A stretch of DNA of 64,000 nucleotides from Acanthosepion lycidas. Taxonomy: Eukaryota > Mollusca > Cephalopoda > Sepiida > Sepiidae. Location: the NCBI GenBank assembly GCA_963932145.1, contig OZ010580.1, positions 3,549,134-3,613,133 on the forward strand, in the 5' to 3' direction. Below are positions 23,126-36,600 of this stretch, one piece after another (positions within the stretch are counted from its first letter, which is position 1; the number at the start of each line of letters is the position of its first letter). A program made the translations under genes and the position numbers. The notes under the pieces were generated by a model. The model was not told where the DNA came from. It saw only the letters and a program-made list of their open reading frames with translations, and made no database searches.

Positions 23126-26100
23126 CATAGGACTATCGTAACAGTGTAGCAGTCCATATTATTTACAGGGATTGTTTAAAATATATGTGTAGTGATATAT
23201 ATATATATAGAGAGAGAGAGTGAGAGCACATTGATTTTTGATGCTAATGAAATAATTTCTGGTTTTTAATCAGCACCTGATGATTGTGTTGTGCATGAAG
23301 CTCAGAGTTGTGCTACCATTGAAAAAAAAATATATTAATATATTTATTATTAATATATGATTTTTAACCTAAAGATTCTAAGCCATTTGTATTGCAAATT
23401 GGAAGATCAATACATTGATGAGAGAAAAACCATATTTTTTATCAGAAGGAAATTCACATATATTATTATATAATAGAGTCTGAGAAGTTCTTGTTTCGAC
23501 CTAGAAACCCTTTGAAATTTGATATTTGGTTACATTTTGGGAGGTTGAGGAGTGTTGAGAAATTTTCAACAAGACCTTATTAACTAAATCAAGTTTTGTT
23601 CTTTGTCTAACTAAAAGTATCTAACAACAAACAACAGGGAACATGACTTGCATGTGTCTCTGGGAATTTTAAGGATAATCTTTTAAACTTCACTATCAGT
23701 TCATAGGGCATAAATTTAATACTATAATGAAAACTTACCATGGTCATCTAGCTGTTATTAAGCTTATAAAATATAGTCTTGTGTTAGACAAGGATGTAAC
23801 AACAAAGAAAAAAAAATTTGCATGGATTTTTTGTATTCAGTAAAAATTGATTTAACATGAATTTTCTTTCAGATGATGTTTTACAGTCCAGCCAGTTTAT
23901 AAAAGAAACAAATTGGATATATAATTTTTTTCTTTTTTCAGTTTACAAATTTGATTCTGTGCATACTGTCACTGGAGTTTACTTAAATTTTTTACCCCTT
24001 ATTTAAAAGAAATTAAGATTATTGACAACGTCATTATTTAAATGAAAATTAATAAGAGTTGTTGAGAAGCTCTTGAAATAATATCAAAAGAACTTTGAGG
24101 TTCAATTATCAAAATAGATTCCAGTTTGGTTTCTCTTAAGTGAACATGCAAATCAATCAAATATTTGGGATACTTTTACAGAAACTGTACAATTGCCTAA
24201 AATGAATGATAATAAGCATGTTTCTAAAATTGGTGCAGTTGTTGGTTTGGTTCCTCTAATAGGAAGAGTTTGGTAGGTTTTTGTTCTCTCCTTTTCTAAC
24301 ACTGCCTAGATAACAGAACTAGAAATCCAAGAGAGTTAAAATTAAAAAATGTTTTTAGAGGCTTATTATTTGCATTTTAAAAATGACTTGTTCCAATTTT
24401 AGATTAAATTATTGTTCTATGCATTTAGGGTATAGTGGATATTTATTTTATATATGGGGAATTTTTAAGACTTGAGAAATCCCCCCGAAAACATTGGTTA
24501 TTGTTTGATCACCAAAGTTGAACAGTGTTGAGCTTGGTCAGTACTTAGATGGGTGACTGCTTGGGAACACTGGGTACTTTAAGCAACCTCCTACAATCTG
24601 AAATCTGTTTTTGCTTTAAATAATCCACAAAGGGTTGATAAGCCCTTAAAAAACCCCCAAAAAATGATCAATCAAGAGACATGAGATGTCCTCCTCAGAT
24701 AACACGTCTCAAGGAAGCTGCACCTTATGATAAGCTTATTAGGAGCCCTCCTTTTGTCAATTTGATTTTAATGGAAAGCTAAACAAATATTTCTCAGTTT
24801 GGCATTGCTTTACTCATTTTGAAAGTAAATCTAATGCGGTTGGTATTTATTACCAAGATAATAATTTTTTTTTTTTTTTTTTCTCCAAAATGAAAAACTG
24901 AATATTACAGAAATCAGTGGCTCATTTGGTAATGTTTCCTTAAATATGCAAAGCTATTCTGCTTCTGGGGTTAATTTTATGGCGTAACATCAAAGAAGTG
25001 TTTGGTAAATCCTCTTATCAAATACTAGTTGAACCTGTTTTGTCTAAAGGTTTTATCCTTTGACCAGTAATAAGTGACATCAATGGATATTTACTATCTT
25101 ACATCCTACCAACCATTCTGTGTTTCTTTACTATTTCCCTAATTTTTTTTCTTGTTTATTTACAAAAAGTTACATAATTTACACACAAATATTGATAGAT
25201 ATCTATCTTTATTTATATGCCTATTATTATTATTATCATCATCATTATTATTTTTATTTTTTTATTTATTTTTTTTTTTCTTCTCCTTATAACTAATTGC
25301 TCTTTTCCTCCTGAAGGCTCCTACTCCCTCTTCACAGCTCCATCCACGGATTTCTGGAAGCTTACAACAGCCTCACATCTTGTTTCATGAACTTAGATAG
25401 GGGACTGCGCACAATGCAGTATAGAATGTTGAAAGTGTTTAGGTAGTTAGGCTTCTAGGCTTTATAATCACACCTTCTTTGATTGAGGACGACTACTCAG
25501 GTGACTGCTACTGTCGTGGCTACTGCGGCAGCACATACACATTGTGCCAGATGCCAGCTCTCTGGCTGGCTGGTCTCCAACACAGGTAATATGTAACAAT
25601 CTTGTACACACACCACATACACACAGTACATGCATTGTTTTTAAATTTATTGTAATTCAAATAAAGTTAAAAAGAAAAAAAAAGAAGACATTAATGATGG
25701 GGGTGGGGTATACTCCAAACATTCAGATTTTTTTTCTTTTATTTGAAAAAAATAAAAATAAATGTTTAAAAGGTCACCTTTTTGAAAATGAATTTACAAT
25801 TATTCTTACAATCATTAATAATTTGTATTCATGTAAATATCTTAGTGAATCCTTACTTGTTACCCAATGAATAAATACATCATGAAAAGTTTAAATTTCA
25901 TCTCTGGAAGTGAGAAACATTTGGTGAAACCTTGTGGATTAAGAAGAAGAAGGTTTTCTTTAGAAATGAAGAAATGTTGGTTGTCCTACAGTGAAGCAGA
26001 TATGAAATCTCGTTTTTAATGAGCCATGTTCAGCATGAAAAAGATGACCGAGCAAGCAAATGAAGGGAAAGATGTGAAACTGAACCCAAGTCAACCACAA

Positions 26101-28170
26101 AATTGCAGCATGTTTTCATCTTTGATCAACAAAATTATCAAAATCTTCATACATCTCATTTACACTTTACACTGCAACAAAAACACTTCACTTCATTTTT
26201 GAAGTCTCAGTTGCTCGCTATTTTGGTTTGTTTCTCATTCATGTTAGCCTAAATCTTAAGCTCTTTTGGGTTTTTTTCCAAAAAAAAAAAAAACAATTCT
26301 TCAGTCATAAAACTGCTTATCTGTAAGTGATTTGCATTGAACAACCAAAGATTTTTGCATGTGTGTATGTAATGACAATTATCAATAGGCTTTTTTTTCC
26401 CTTTCTTACTCCTGATGTCCTGGTGTTTTTTGTAAATTGACTAAGCTCAGATCTATTAAAGGACAAGGGAGGCTTCAATTTATTGGGAAGAGTGCAATTT
26501 ATTTTTGCCATTCAAGTTTACATTTTTTACCCTTGCAATGAAAATAACAAAATAAGTTGTTCCAGATGGGACCATTATTATTGCTTAGACCACATTTTTG
26601 AAATTTTATCTACACCTGTTTCATTTGTATGTTGTTCCCTCTGCTGAATTTGAAGAATTTCAATTAATTGGCAATGGTGAAAAATGATCTTAGAAAATAT
26701 TCCAAGTAAATTGAGATGAGAAAAAAAAACCCCATCTGATTGAGACTGATCTTGTTGCTCAGTTCTAAGCTTTTGTTCATTTTATCTTTTCTGTATTGTC
26801 TCTGAAGAATGTTGCTTAACATATAACCTTTTCTTTTTTCTATATTTGCTCCATTGATGGGAATGCTCAGTTCCAAGCTGCATTTCTCATTTTCTTTTCT
26901 TTGTTTTTTTTTTTTCATTTTTTTTCGTAATAGTACAAAGTCTAAATTGGTGGTTAATTAAAAATAATCATCTGTCATTACTAGAAGCTCTCATCCACAT
27001 AGCATGATCTAAATATGATTGAAATTCTGTTGCTTTTGTTTAAATAAACAAAAACAATTCAATGGCTCTTCAGATGGCCATTAAGGGAAAAAAAAGGCTT
27101 ACTAAAAAGGGAAAAAGTTGAATCTGTTGTTTCAGATGCTATTTGAATGTTACTACCAAGAGAGCTTTTGTGATTGGCTTGAATTGATTGCTTTTTTGTC
27201 TGTTGGGCCTGATTTGTAATGAAAACTCTTCTATGTCTCGTTCAGGTTTAAGTATAAATACCATCCAGAGGAATGTTCTAAGCGTCATGAAGAGCAGCAT
27301 GCTGCCCTGCAACGGCGACTTCAAATCTTTTTAGAACTTATGGCTCAGAATCGTGTTGATTCCTGTTCAGTGGATGTTGAGAAATCTGATGAACTCATCA
27401 AAATCTTAGACGCTGGTAAGATAGCTTTTGATTATTCTTATCTATTAGTGTTCATTGGGTGGAGGAGAAAAAGGTCTTTGCTAGAATTTCAAGCTTCTAG
27501 GTATCAACTTTTAAAAATTAATTAAAAAAATTTTTCAACTTCAATTATTCTTTGAATAAATTTCAAGGCTGTCTTTCAAATAAAAACACTTTTTTTTTTT
27601 TTTTTTTTTTTCTAAAGCAAAATCAGAGTTCATCTGTGGGGATTTTACATGTGAAGATAAAGTAAATTATAAATTCTTTAATAAATTTTTGCAATCACTT
27701 CAGATGGGGTGAAAGAATAACCTAAGATGATTGAAATTGGTGCAAAAAGAAACAAATTGACATTGATACAAAACTAAAGGTGTCTTTTTTTTTACTAAGC
27801 ATTTCAAAATAGCACCTCTTTTATCAAAGTGTCACTGTCTTTACAGTTACTAACTTCAGAATAAATTGATTGAAAATCTGTTCTACTCAGATATATACAA
27901 ATCGTTTTCCCAACCCTGAAAAGCTCAGTGTTTTTTGTTAATAAAAACAAAAAAATTCGAAATGTTAAATTAAAAATAGCATTTTTGTCTGCATTTCTAT
28001 GACGAGGACTTTTCATGGTACACTATTTGGATTAGAAAAGATTCTAAATCTTTCCTTTCCTCCATGTAAGTAGATGTCATTTGGCTGTTAATCCTAAGGG
28101 AGATAACTCGAACCACTTCATTGAATGCGTTTGTCGCTTTTCACACTGATGACAATGTTATCCAAACACC

Positions 28171-28206
<36 letters not shown>

Positions 28207-29359
28207 TCATAATTACAAATCTGTTAAAAGTGATGGAGTTTATTGCTGTTCCTATGTCTGTGAAGAGAAGGCATTCTGGTGACTTGATATCAGTTGGACA
28301 CTTTAAAACATTATTGGAATAATTTTAAAATGAAAATAAAAAGAGTGATAAACACCATGACAATGAATTTCATTTGCATAAGCTTAGCTTCTTCAACAAA
28401 CTCGGTTCACTTACTTTGTGTACAGAAATATTTATTTTTTGTCATTATTTCTTGAGGTTTTACTTTGTTTGATTGATAATGTAATTTAATTTGTAAAATG
28501 AAATATCACAAGTTTTAAGCAATAATATTTTACTCATTTTATCAATTGAGTGAAAATGTGCCTTTTCAACCTGCTTTCTTTTCATGCATTCAGTTTGGCT
28601 TTCTTTCTAATCAGATTGATGGAATAAAACAATACTCATCTTGTTTGGATAAACTATGTTCCATTGCATGAGACTTTCAATGTTTGATCCAAGTAGTGAA
28701 CAGTTTTTATAGGAAAATGATCCAGTAGGTACTGGAAGTTACATTTATTAGTTCACTAGCAAAAAGTAAAAGAAGTCAAATAGGTCATGAAAAATAGATT
28801 TGATTGGTGTTTTCAATTTTGTGCATGTTTTTTATTAATTTTTGCTTTGCACTTAAGCAGTAACTTCTAAAGAAGAGACAGTTGTCTTCAACATAAACAT
28901 GGCTTCATATTGATTTGAGATAAGCTTATAATGTTTAAAAAATCTTGACTCTTTGTTGTCAATAGACTTTAACATTTGTTCTCTGTTAATGATATAAAAA
29001 TGTAAAAGTACAGATGATAGATAATTTGTTGTCAATTATAGAAAGTAAATGAAAGACAATGTAAAACTACTTGATAGAATTGAATCATGATAAAATGGAA
29101 GATGAGAATGTGATATAAGTGACGATTAGATTGGTTTGATTGGGTGCACTACAAAAATTGTTGCACTGATTTATTTTTGAAGTAGTTGACTAAATTAGTG
29201 ATAAATGTTTACAATTTATCAGTTTAGATCTGCTGAATGAAATATTAAAGTGTCTCTGTTTATTGCTTGAATCTAATTTTTAAATTTTTTTTTTATTTTG
29301 GGTATGATTTGCAATGTATGATTTCTTGGTCTAACCTACTTCCCAAAATCTGACCAAGT

Positions 29360-29415
<56 letters not shown>

Positions 29416-31144
29416 GTACCACCACTAGGTAGCGTAAAGAAAAACAGCATGTCACGATGAAGAAAAGCCCATAACTCAACGAAAACAAAGTTTTGTCATC
29501 AATATGTTGTTATTAAGAGGAAAGACCAAAATATTTTTTATTTCTTTCTAGCACGTAGTAAATTTTGGTTAAAAATTGTTTTTTTTTTTTTTTTTTTTGT
29601 TTTTTTTACATCACAATGATAGAGAAAAAAAGGTTTGTTTTATTTTGCGCTTTTCCTGATAAAACATACGTTGAAATTTTCAGGAAATATTCAGAAATTA
29701 ATGAAATTATTTAAAAAAAAATTTTTTTTAGAAAATCTTGTTAAAAAGATATTTTTAACATGTCTTGTTACATATTTTCATAAAATTTCAAGAAATTTAA
29801 TCTTTAATTTGTTGTATTAGTTAAAACAGGACTCTTTATAGAAAGTAATTTTTTTTTTAACATTTAGCGCTTTCATAGAAAATCTGCTCTGAATTATAAA
29901 AAAAAAAAATGTAAAAAACTATGACATTAATTAGAAAAGCTTTGACTTGCTTTTGTAAATACATTATATTAAGGACATTATTTTGTGAAATAAAATTTTT
30001 TTGATGAATAATGTATTTTTATAAAAAAATTTTTCATCTTTTTAAAAAAAATTTTTATTAATATAATATTAACTTATTAATACTTCAAAAATTGTTTAAA
30101 ATTCTTTATTGTTTTTATTCATGTAATGCAATGATAACATTAATGGTAAAGTAAATTTATGAATCGAAATTTGAAAAGCTCTTAAGTCGTTTGTACCCAA
30201 TTATTTTTGAAGTAATTTTAAAAATAATTTTTAGTGAAAAAAAAAACGTTCCTAACTTCTATCTATGGGGAATCTATACATGACATAATCCTTAAAAAGG
30301 TCGCATGATTTGATTGTCATCTGAGGCACTGCAATTATTTCCCTTCACTATCCAGTTCTGTTTCACATCGTTTGCAAAAAGTCCTTTCAAAATTTCTAAG
30401 TTAATTTTTTTTTTCTAAATATTTTTATTTTAGGTATTTATTTTAGTTTGGGTCATATTTCATTGAAGTAATTTTTTATTTAAGTTAGTAAGTTGTTAAA
30501 TAAGATAAAAAGATTAAGAACCTAAGAAACGAAATCCAGACTAAAAAAAATATTAAACAAAAAATAAATGTTACATAATTGCTGAATAAATGTTAATAAT
30601 AATAATTACTAGTTAAAAATAAAAAAAAATGTGTTCACTCACTTCATAAAATTGTCAAATTTGATCATCCGTAACAGCTGTCATCACCTCTTTAACATCT
30701 TGATAACATCGATAACGTGAATAAAGACAAGAAAAAATTCAGACACATTAAGAAATGTTTGGATACAATTTTTTTATGCTATAATAAGTAAGTACTGTTT
30801 GTTTCAAATCAGATTAATTTATCTTTAAACTTTCTAATTTTACTCAAATAACGTGTCAAAAATATATAATTTATTTTAGGAAGAAGTTTAAAATCGAAAT
30901 TTTTTTTTTTTTTTTTTTTTTTTGCAAATTTCCTAAAATTTAAGAAAATGGCCACTTTTAAGAAATTAAAAAAAAATTGGGCATATATTTGGCATTCCAA
31001 TCTATATAATTTGTATCTGAAATACACCAGAATATTTTAGTTACTGTAAATAATAAATTTAATCCTTAGCTTTCAATTAAAGCTAAAATAAAATCTTTAA
31101 AAATTCATTTTAAACCTTAGGTATCGGAAAATTGAATGGAGGTA

Positions 31145-31192
<48 letters not shown>

Positions 31193-32286
31193 TGAAATGG
31201 GCAAAGTCCGACAATTATTTTAAGACATGTTTTATGTTTATACATTCTTATTATAGATACAAATATTTAAGTAAATGCTCTATTTATAGTAAACAGTATT
31301 AACAGCATTTACCAGCCTGAATGTCCAAGAAATTTTCATAGAAAATATGTGTCCTCCGACAGGAAGCAAACCTGTATCCTATACGGAACCGTCCTATAGC
31401 CTGACGTGCTTTACTGATTTAGCCGCAGAGGAGTGTTTCGGTTAGCAAGGCCGATTTTACTGTTTTTAAACTACAATTCTCCTTGATTTTCTCTCGTGTA
31501 TTCATATCTGCTCGATGTGTATCCAAATATAAACAAATGATGTCACACATAAAATGGACAAAATCTGACAATTATTTTAAGACATTTAAGAAGAAAATTT
31601 GTAAACTTAAGGAATCGGCACATATGCTAGGCCACAAAAATCTCCTGAGCCGACCAAGCATAGAAATGAATACAATATGGGAACCAGTAATATGGAGTGC
31701 CAGAGAAAAGCAATGATAACAACAAAAGTTGCAATATGAACTCTGGTAAAAACATGGAAACATAACTTCAAAATTGCAATATGATCACTGGTGAAAATGG
31801 TTGAAGACATTAGGTTTGTAATACCCAGATGTCCTCAAGGACATCTTTTATCCACTGTGCCATGTGTCCTTGAGGACACATGGCACAGTGGATAAAAGGC
31901 ATTGGTTAGATCCAGTGACAGGACCCAAAGAGTGTGAGTCCAATACCCGGTTAAGGCAGTGGAGAACTTTCAGAGGGAAATTAACAGGAGATAACTGATA
32001 ACTGACATCCATCAAACATGGCACGTGGAACTAGAACAGTCTACCCCAGGGATCGAAATAAAGGGTTCAGTTCGAAATTCTAACCACCTGAAGAAGGTCG
32101 GAGCGTACAATGTCCGAAACTTAATAAATATGGCGACAAAGATGAGGACAATAGTTCGAATAATGTACATAATACCTCATCTCAGAAATATAGACACTGT
32201 GGTGTTAAAATATACCAAAACTAGGGGGGTGATGACAAGAAAAACACATAGGCATTGGATTGGCAATCAGCTCCCCAAATAAAGCC

Positions 32287-32321
<35 letters not shown>

Positions 32322-33617
32322 TAAAATGATATATGAAGTGTGTTTGTGAATTGTTAATGCTGACTTGAAAGATTCTGTAAAGAATATATTAATTTATTTT
32401 TTTTTTTTTCTTTCCTTTGACATTGCCTTTTACCAGCTGTTATCAAACTGGAAGGTGGAGATGATACGGACCTGAAAATTTTGGATGAACCAGAATCTTT
32501 AGAGAAGGAAGATAATCTGCGAAGCCGAAACAGCTCAGAGTCACAAGTCCACATTGAGAAAAAGTAAGGGGATGAGGATAATATGTTTGTAGATTCTTTT
32601 CTCCAACAGTTGCTTCCATGGCACTGAATGGGAGGGCCAAAATCCATTTGAAGACTTTTTTTTTTTTTTAAGGCAACTTTTTTGATTTGATAGATTTGTG
32701 CTTTCTTTTGACAAATGTCAGAAAAAGACTTTTATGTCATTGCCTTCTTTGTATGGTTTGTCTTCATCTGTGTTGTTATCACAATGTGTACGCATTTTTG
32801 GTCTTCTTCAGGTTGTATTTGGTCTGTAGAATTTACTTAGTACTTTTATTTTGTCCTTTGTCCATACAAAAATGGTTGTTAAAAACCCCTTAAAAATAAG
32901 GTACTACAGTTAGTATTTATATTGGAGTAGAGGCTTTTGTAAAAATACAGTATGTAATTGTCTCACAATATGACCAGTAACTGCACATACAACATCACAT
33001 GTAATTACATAAGAGAGAAATGATCAGAGAGAGGCTGGAAACAATTGGAAGGTAGAACATCTAGAAAAGTTTGGAATGAATTAAAACTAAGTCTTGAAAC
33101 AAGGATGAAAGAAATTGGCCCAACTGTTTGTGAAGGAATTAATAAAACATAATGACATCATTGAAAGGATTTCTTGTGAGGGTTAAGGCATCATTCTATT
33201 AATGGTCAATGATGTAGGGTAATAAATTATAGCACTTGGAATTCATGGCTCAAGAAATGCTTTTGATAGGGGAAGGGGTCGTCATCAAATAGATATGAAT
33301 ACAACCTAAACTATTTTGTTGTGTGTTTTTTTTTTTTTTTTTTTTTTAGGATTTATGTTTTCTGATAGCAAAAAAAAAAAAAAAAAATTTCAAAAAAGAA
33401 GGATACAATCTTTTGCCTTGCTCATATCGCTTGAATAAAATGAATTTGAAACAACAGATGAAGGGAAAGAAAATGATATGAAATTATGAAAGTATTTAAT
33501 GTTCAAGATACTGAGATGGTCTTTGCTATATTATTATCACTTGTAAATATACTTATCTAGTTGTTTTTATTCAGCATTATGGAGAATTTGCCTTGTTTAA
33601 TAGTTATTATCTGATTT

Positions 33618-33657
<40 letters not shown>

Positions 33658-36600
33658 ATATTTAAATGTTGCCATTTTTCAGAATTGAGGAAGAAGTTGA
33701 AAAAAGCACTCCAGTAAAACATTCCAAATCTCCTGAAGAATCATTTGCACAGAATGAGAAAAAGAAAGAAAAAACTGAAAAAAAAGAGGACAACAAAGAG
33801 GAAGAAGATAAGCAACCTGATGTAAGTATTTTCTTCTTTTACTATTTCCCAATACATATTGTCAAATAAATTATGGTTTGTATGATGTGCTACTTGGAAG
33901 ATGGTTTGAATTTTAAAAATCTCTCGTAATTTAAAATGATTTAGAATTTCAACCATAAATGCTGGGTGTATTTATTGCTTGTTTCAGTTTTAGCTGTTTA
34001 AAGCATTGATACTTCACTCCCCCCCCCCCAAAAAAAAACAACAAAAATTGTGTATGCATATTTGTTTGTATATGCACTCTTTATATAAGATCTGTAAAAT
34101 GTTTTCTTTTCAACTCTATAGCAACCTCTGGAACTGCCAATCAGTAAAGAACAAGAAGAACTGCAGAGACAGGCTCAAGAATTCTCCAAACAACAACAGA
34201 ATCAATCTGAAGATGGCAATGGAGGAGAAGAGGAAGTATGTTGAGACTTTTAAAAGTTGCCAGTTATTTTTTTTTTAATAAAATCTTTAGCTGTAGAAAA
34301 AACATTCAAATAATCTTGAGCATGTTTTATTAACAGGTCTCTTACTCTCTGCATCAGTGTTTCCCAACTGATTTTGGGCCGTGCCCCACTTTGGTATTTC
34401 TAAAATTCTGGTGTCCAATAATATTCTTACATGTATACCAATTACGCATGTACATACATACATACAAAATATTTTTATGTAGGCATAACTGTATATGCAT
34501 CGTATGTACTAACGTGTTAACATTAACACTCTCACTCAGACTCACTAGAAAACAATTCACTGTTAATAACTCATTCTTGAATTGCCCTCTTATTCTGTTG
34601 ATATATAAAAAACCAAAGGGTGTACATCCTATCCATGCCCCACCAAAATATTACCATGCAGTGGGGCATACACCACATGTTGGGAATCATTGCTCTATTT
34701 GTATAAACTTCGTCTCCTGCTATAAATGATATAAACTTTGGGTAAAGGATTACATCATTTGTGAATTACTAAAGTGGGAATCTTTATACTATTTTGTTGT
34801 GCAATGAATTGAGACAATCGATAGAAGTTTAAACTGTAATTTTTATTATTTCTTGTTCGTAACTATCTCTCTCTGTTTTTATATTTCCTAAAACTAACCA
34901 GGTTGACACAGTTTTCCATTTAGTAAGATATTCTAAGACTTAGATTTAAAGTATTTCAGAATCAACTTCTGTTTCAATCAATTTTAATATTTTTGCCATT
35001 CATGTTAACCTTTTCTCGTAATAATAATTAATGTAAGTTTTCTGTCTGAAATTGAATAACATTTTTACTGGGGTCTCTATTCATAAAAACCTTTTGTTAG
35101 TTTCTCATTAGCAAGATCTCGATTACTCAAATATAATTTTTTTTTCTATTGCTTTTGACTTAATGTATTAAAATATTTTTTTTAGTTAACTAATACAAGG
35201 CCCAAGGGCCACTCAAAGATGATTAATGAGTGAGACTGTTGTAAGAGAGGGAGAAGAAGGGAGCTGGAAGTGAATATTATGAGGATATGTAGCATAGAAT
35301 AACAGTTGACCCAGAGACTTGAAGAGGTTAAGATTGTAGTGGTCAGGGAAGCACCATCTCGGGAGTTCATTCTTTAGTTCTCAGTGAAACTTACTCTTTA
35401 CCCAAAGGAACATGAAGGGAATGGGGGATTATGTAACATGGCAGGTCCTAGATGTGAAGGCCTGAGCTGGTGGAAGTATCGTTTGTAAATTGTTTGAACA
35501 TTTGCCATAATAATAGCAATCAAGTAGTGAGAGGTTAACAATGTTTCGCCTGTGGGCTAGGGGTCACAGGGTAGAGAATAATTCATCACTCACAAGGATG
35601 CATAATTGGTTTTGAACTCTGGACAATGAGAATTGGGCACTATCAGCCCCCCCCCCCCCACACACACACGGCATCAATACTCCATTCTTGCTCTGATCTG
35701 ATACTTGTAAAGATAGCACATGGCAGCAGGAATCTGGTATTTTTCTCAAGCAATACAAGGAACCGACCATTCTTCCAGTATTTTTGGTGATGACAAGAAT
35801 ATTTGAGAACTTGAGTGAGCTTTAGACTGAATAGGCATTCAATAAGTCTTATTTTGAGGGTATATAGCTGCTTATTAGGATTGGAGAAAATTTTTGGTCT
35901 TTTGTGGTGATGAATAGTTTACTAATCTTCAGAATTTGATCCATTATGATGTTTTAAATTCTTTGTTTTTTTTTTTTTACTTCTCTTTGAAGGATCGGGA
36001 GACCAAAGGCAAAAAGAAACGTCACCGTGACAAAACAGAATACAGCTATGAAACAGGATCTGAATCTGAGAGTGGTTCTGATTCTGAACCAGAACCTGCT
36101 CCTCCGGGTGAGTGCCTGCCAAAAACAAAAAAGTTATCCCCAGCTTTTCTTGCTATTTTTTTTTTTTTTTAATCTTATCACCTATATCTTTGAGCAACTT
36201 GTAAACCTTGTTAAATTTCTTTGTTAAAATTTTCTTTCAGGTGTTGATGATCCTCCTGTAGCCAGTATGGAAGATTCTCCTATGACAAATGTGGAAGAAA
36301 CAAAAGAAAAAAGTGACGAGGAGGAAGATGAAGGGGAGAAGTCGGAAGATGATGAGGAGGAGGAAGAAGAGGATGAGGAGGAAGAGGAAGAAGATGCAGA
36401 AAGTTCGGCAGAAAAGGAAATGAAATCTGGTCGGCAATCAACCTTTTATTTTTTCAAAATTTAGCCATATGCATACATTGTTATTTTGTTAACATTGTCT
36501 AAAGTTTTAAAACAAAACCTTGGTTTTCTTTTCTTTTTATATTACAAAAATTGGGTGGAAAAGTTTTCAATGTTTTTTAAAAAAGAAAAGTGAAATTCTA

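Larger units (their letters stand above)
22010..27245. other. SRRT intron after coding exon 4 (5.2 kb)
   Basis: Holds several (TA)n tracts, the inverted motif block, the 5S-like sequence, the exon-like block at 25317-25585, and otherwise AT-rich sequence. No other reading frame of interest. Confidence 0.85.

Noticed and set aside
24495-24586. Functional 5S rRNA gene
   Set aside because: The 5' third is missing and many conserved bases are changed.
36237-36437. Minus-strand Phe/Leu-rich frame resembling a membrane protein
   Set aside because: Antisense of the Glu/Asp-rich SRRT exon.
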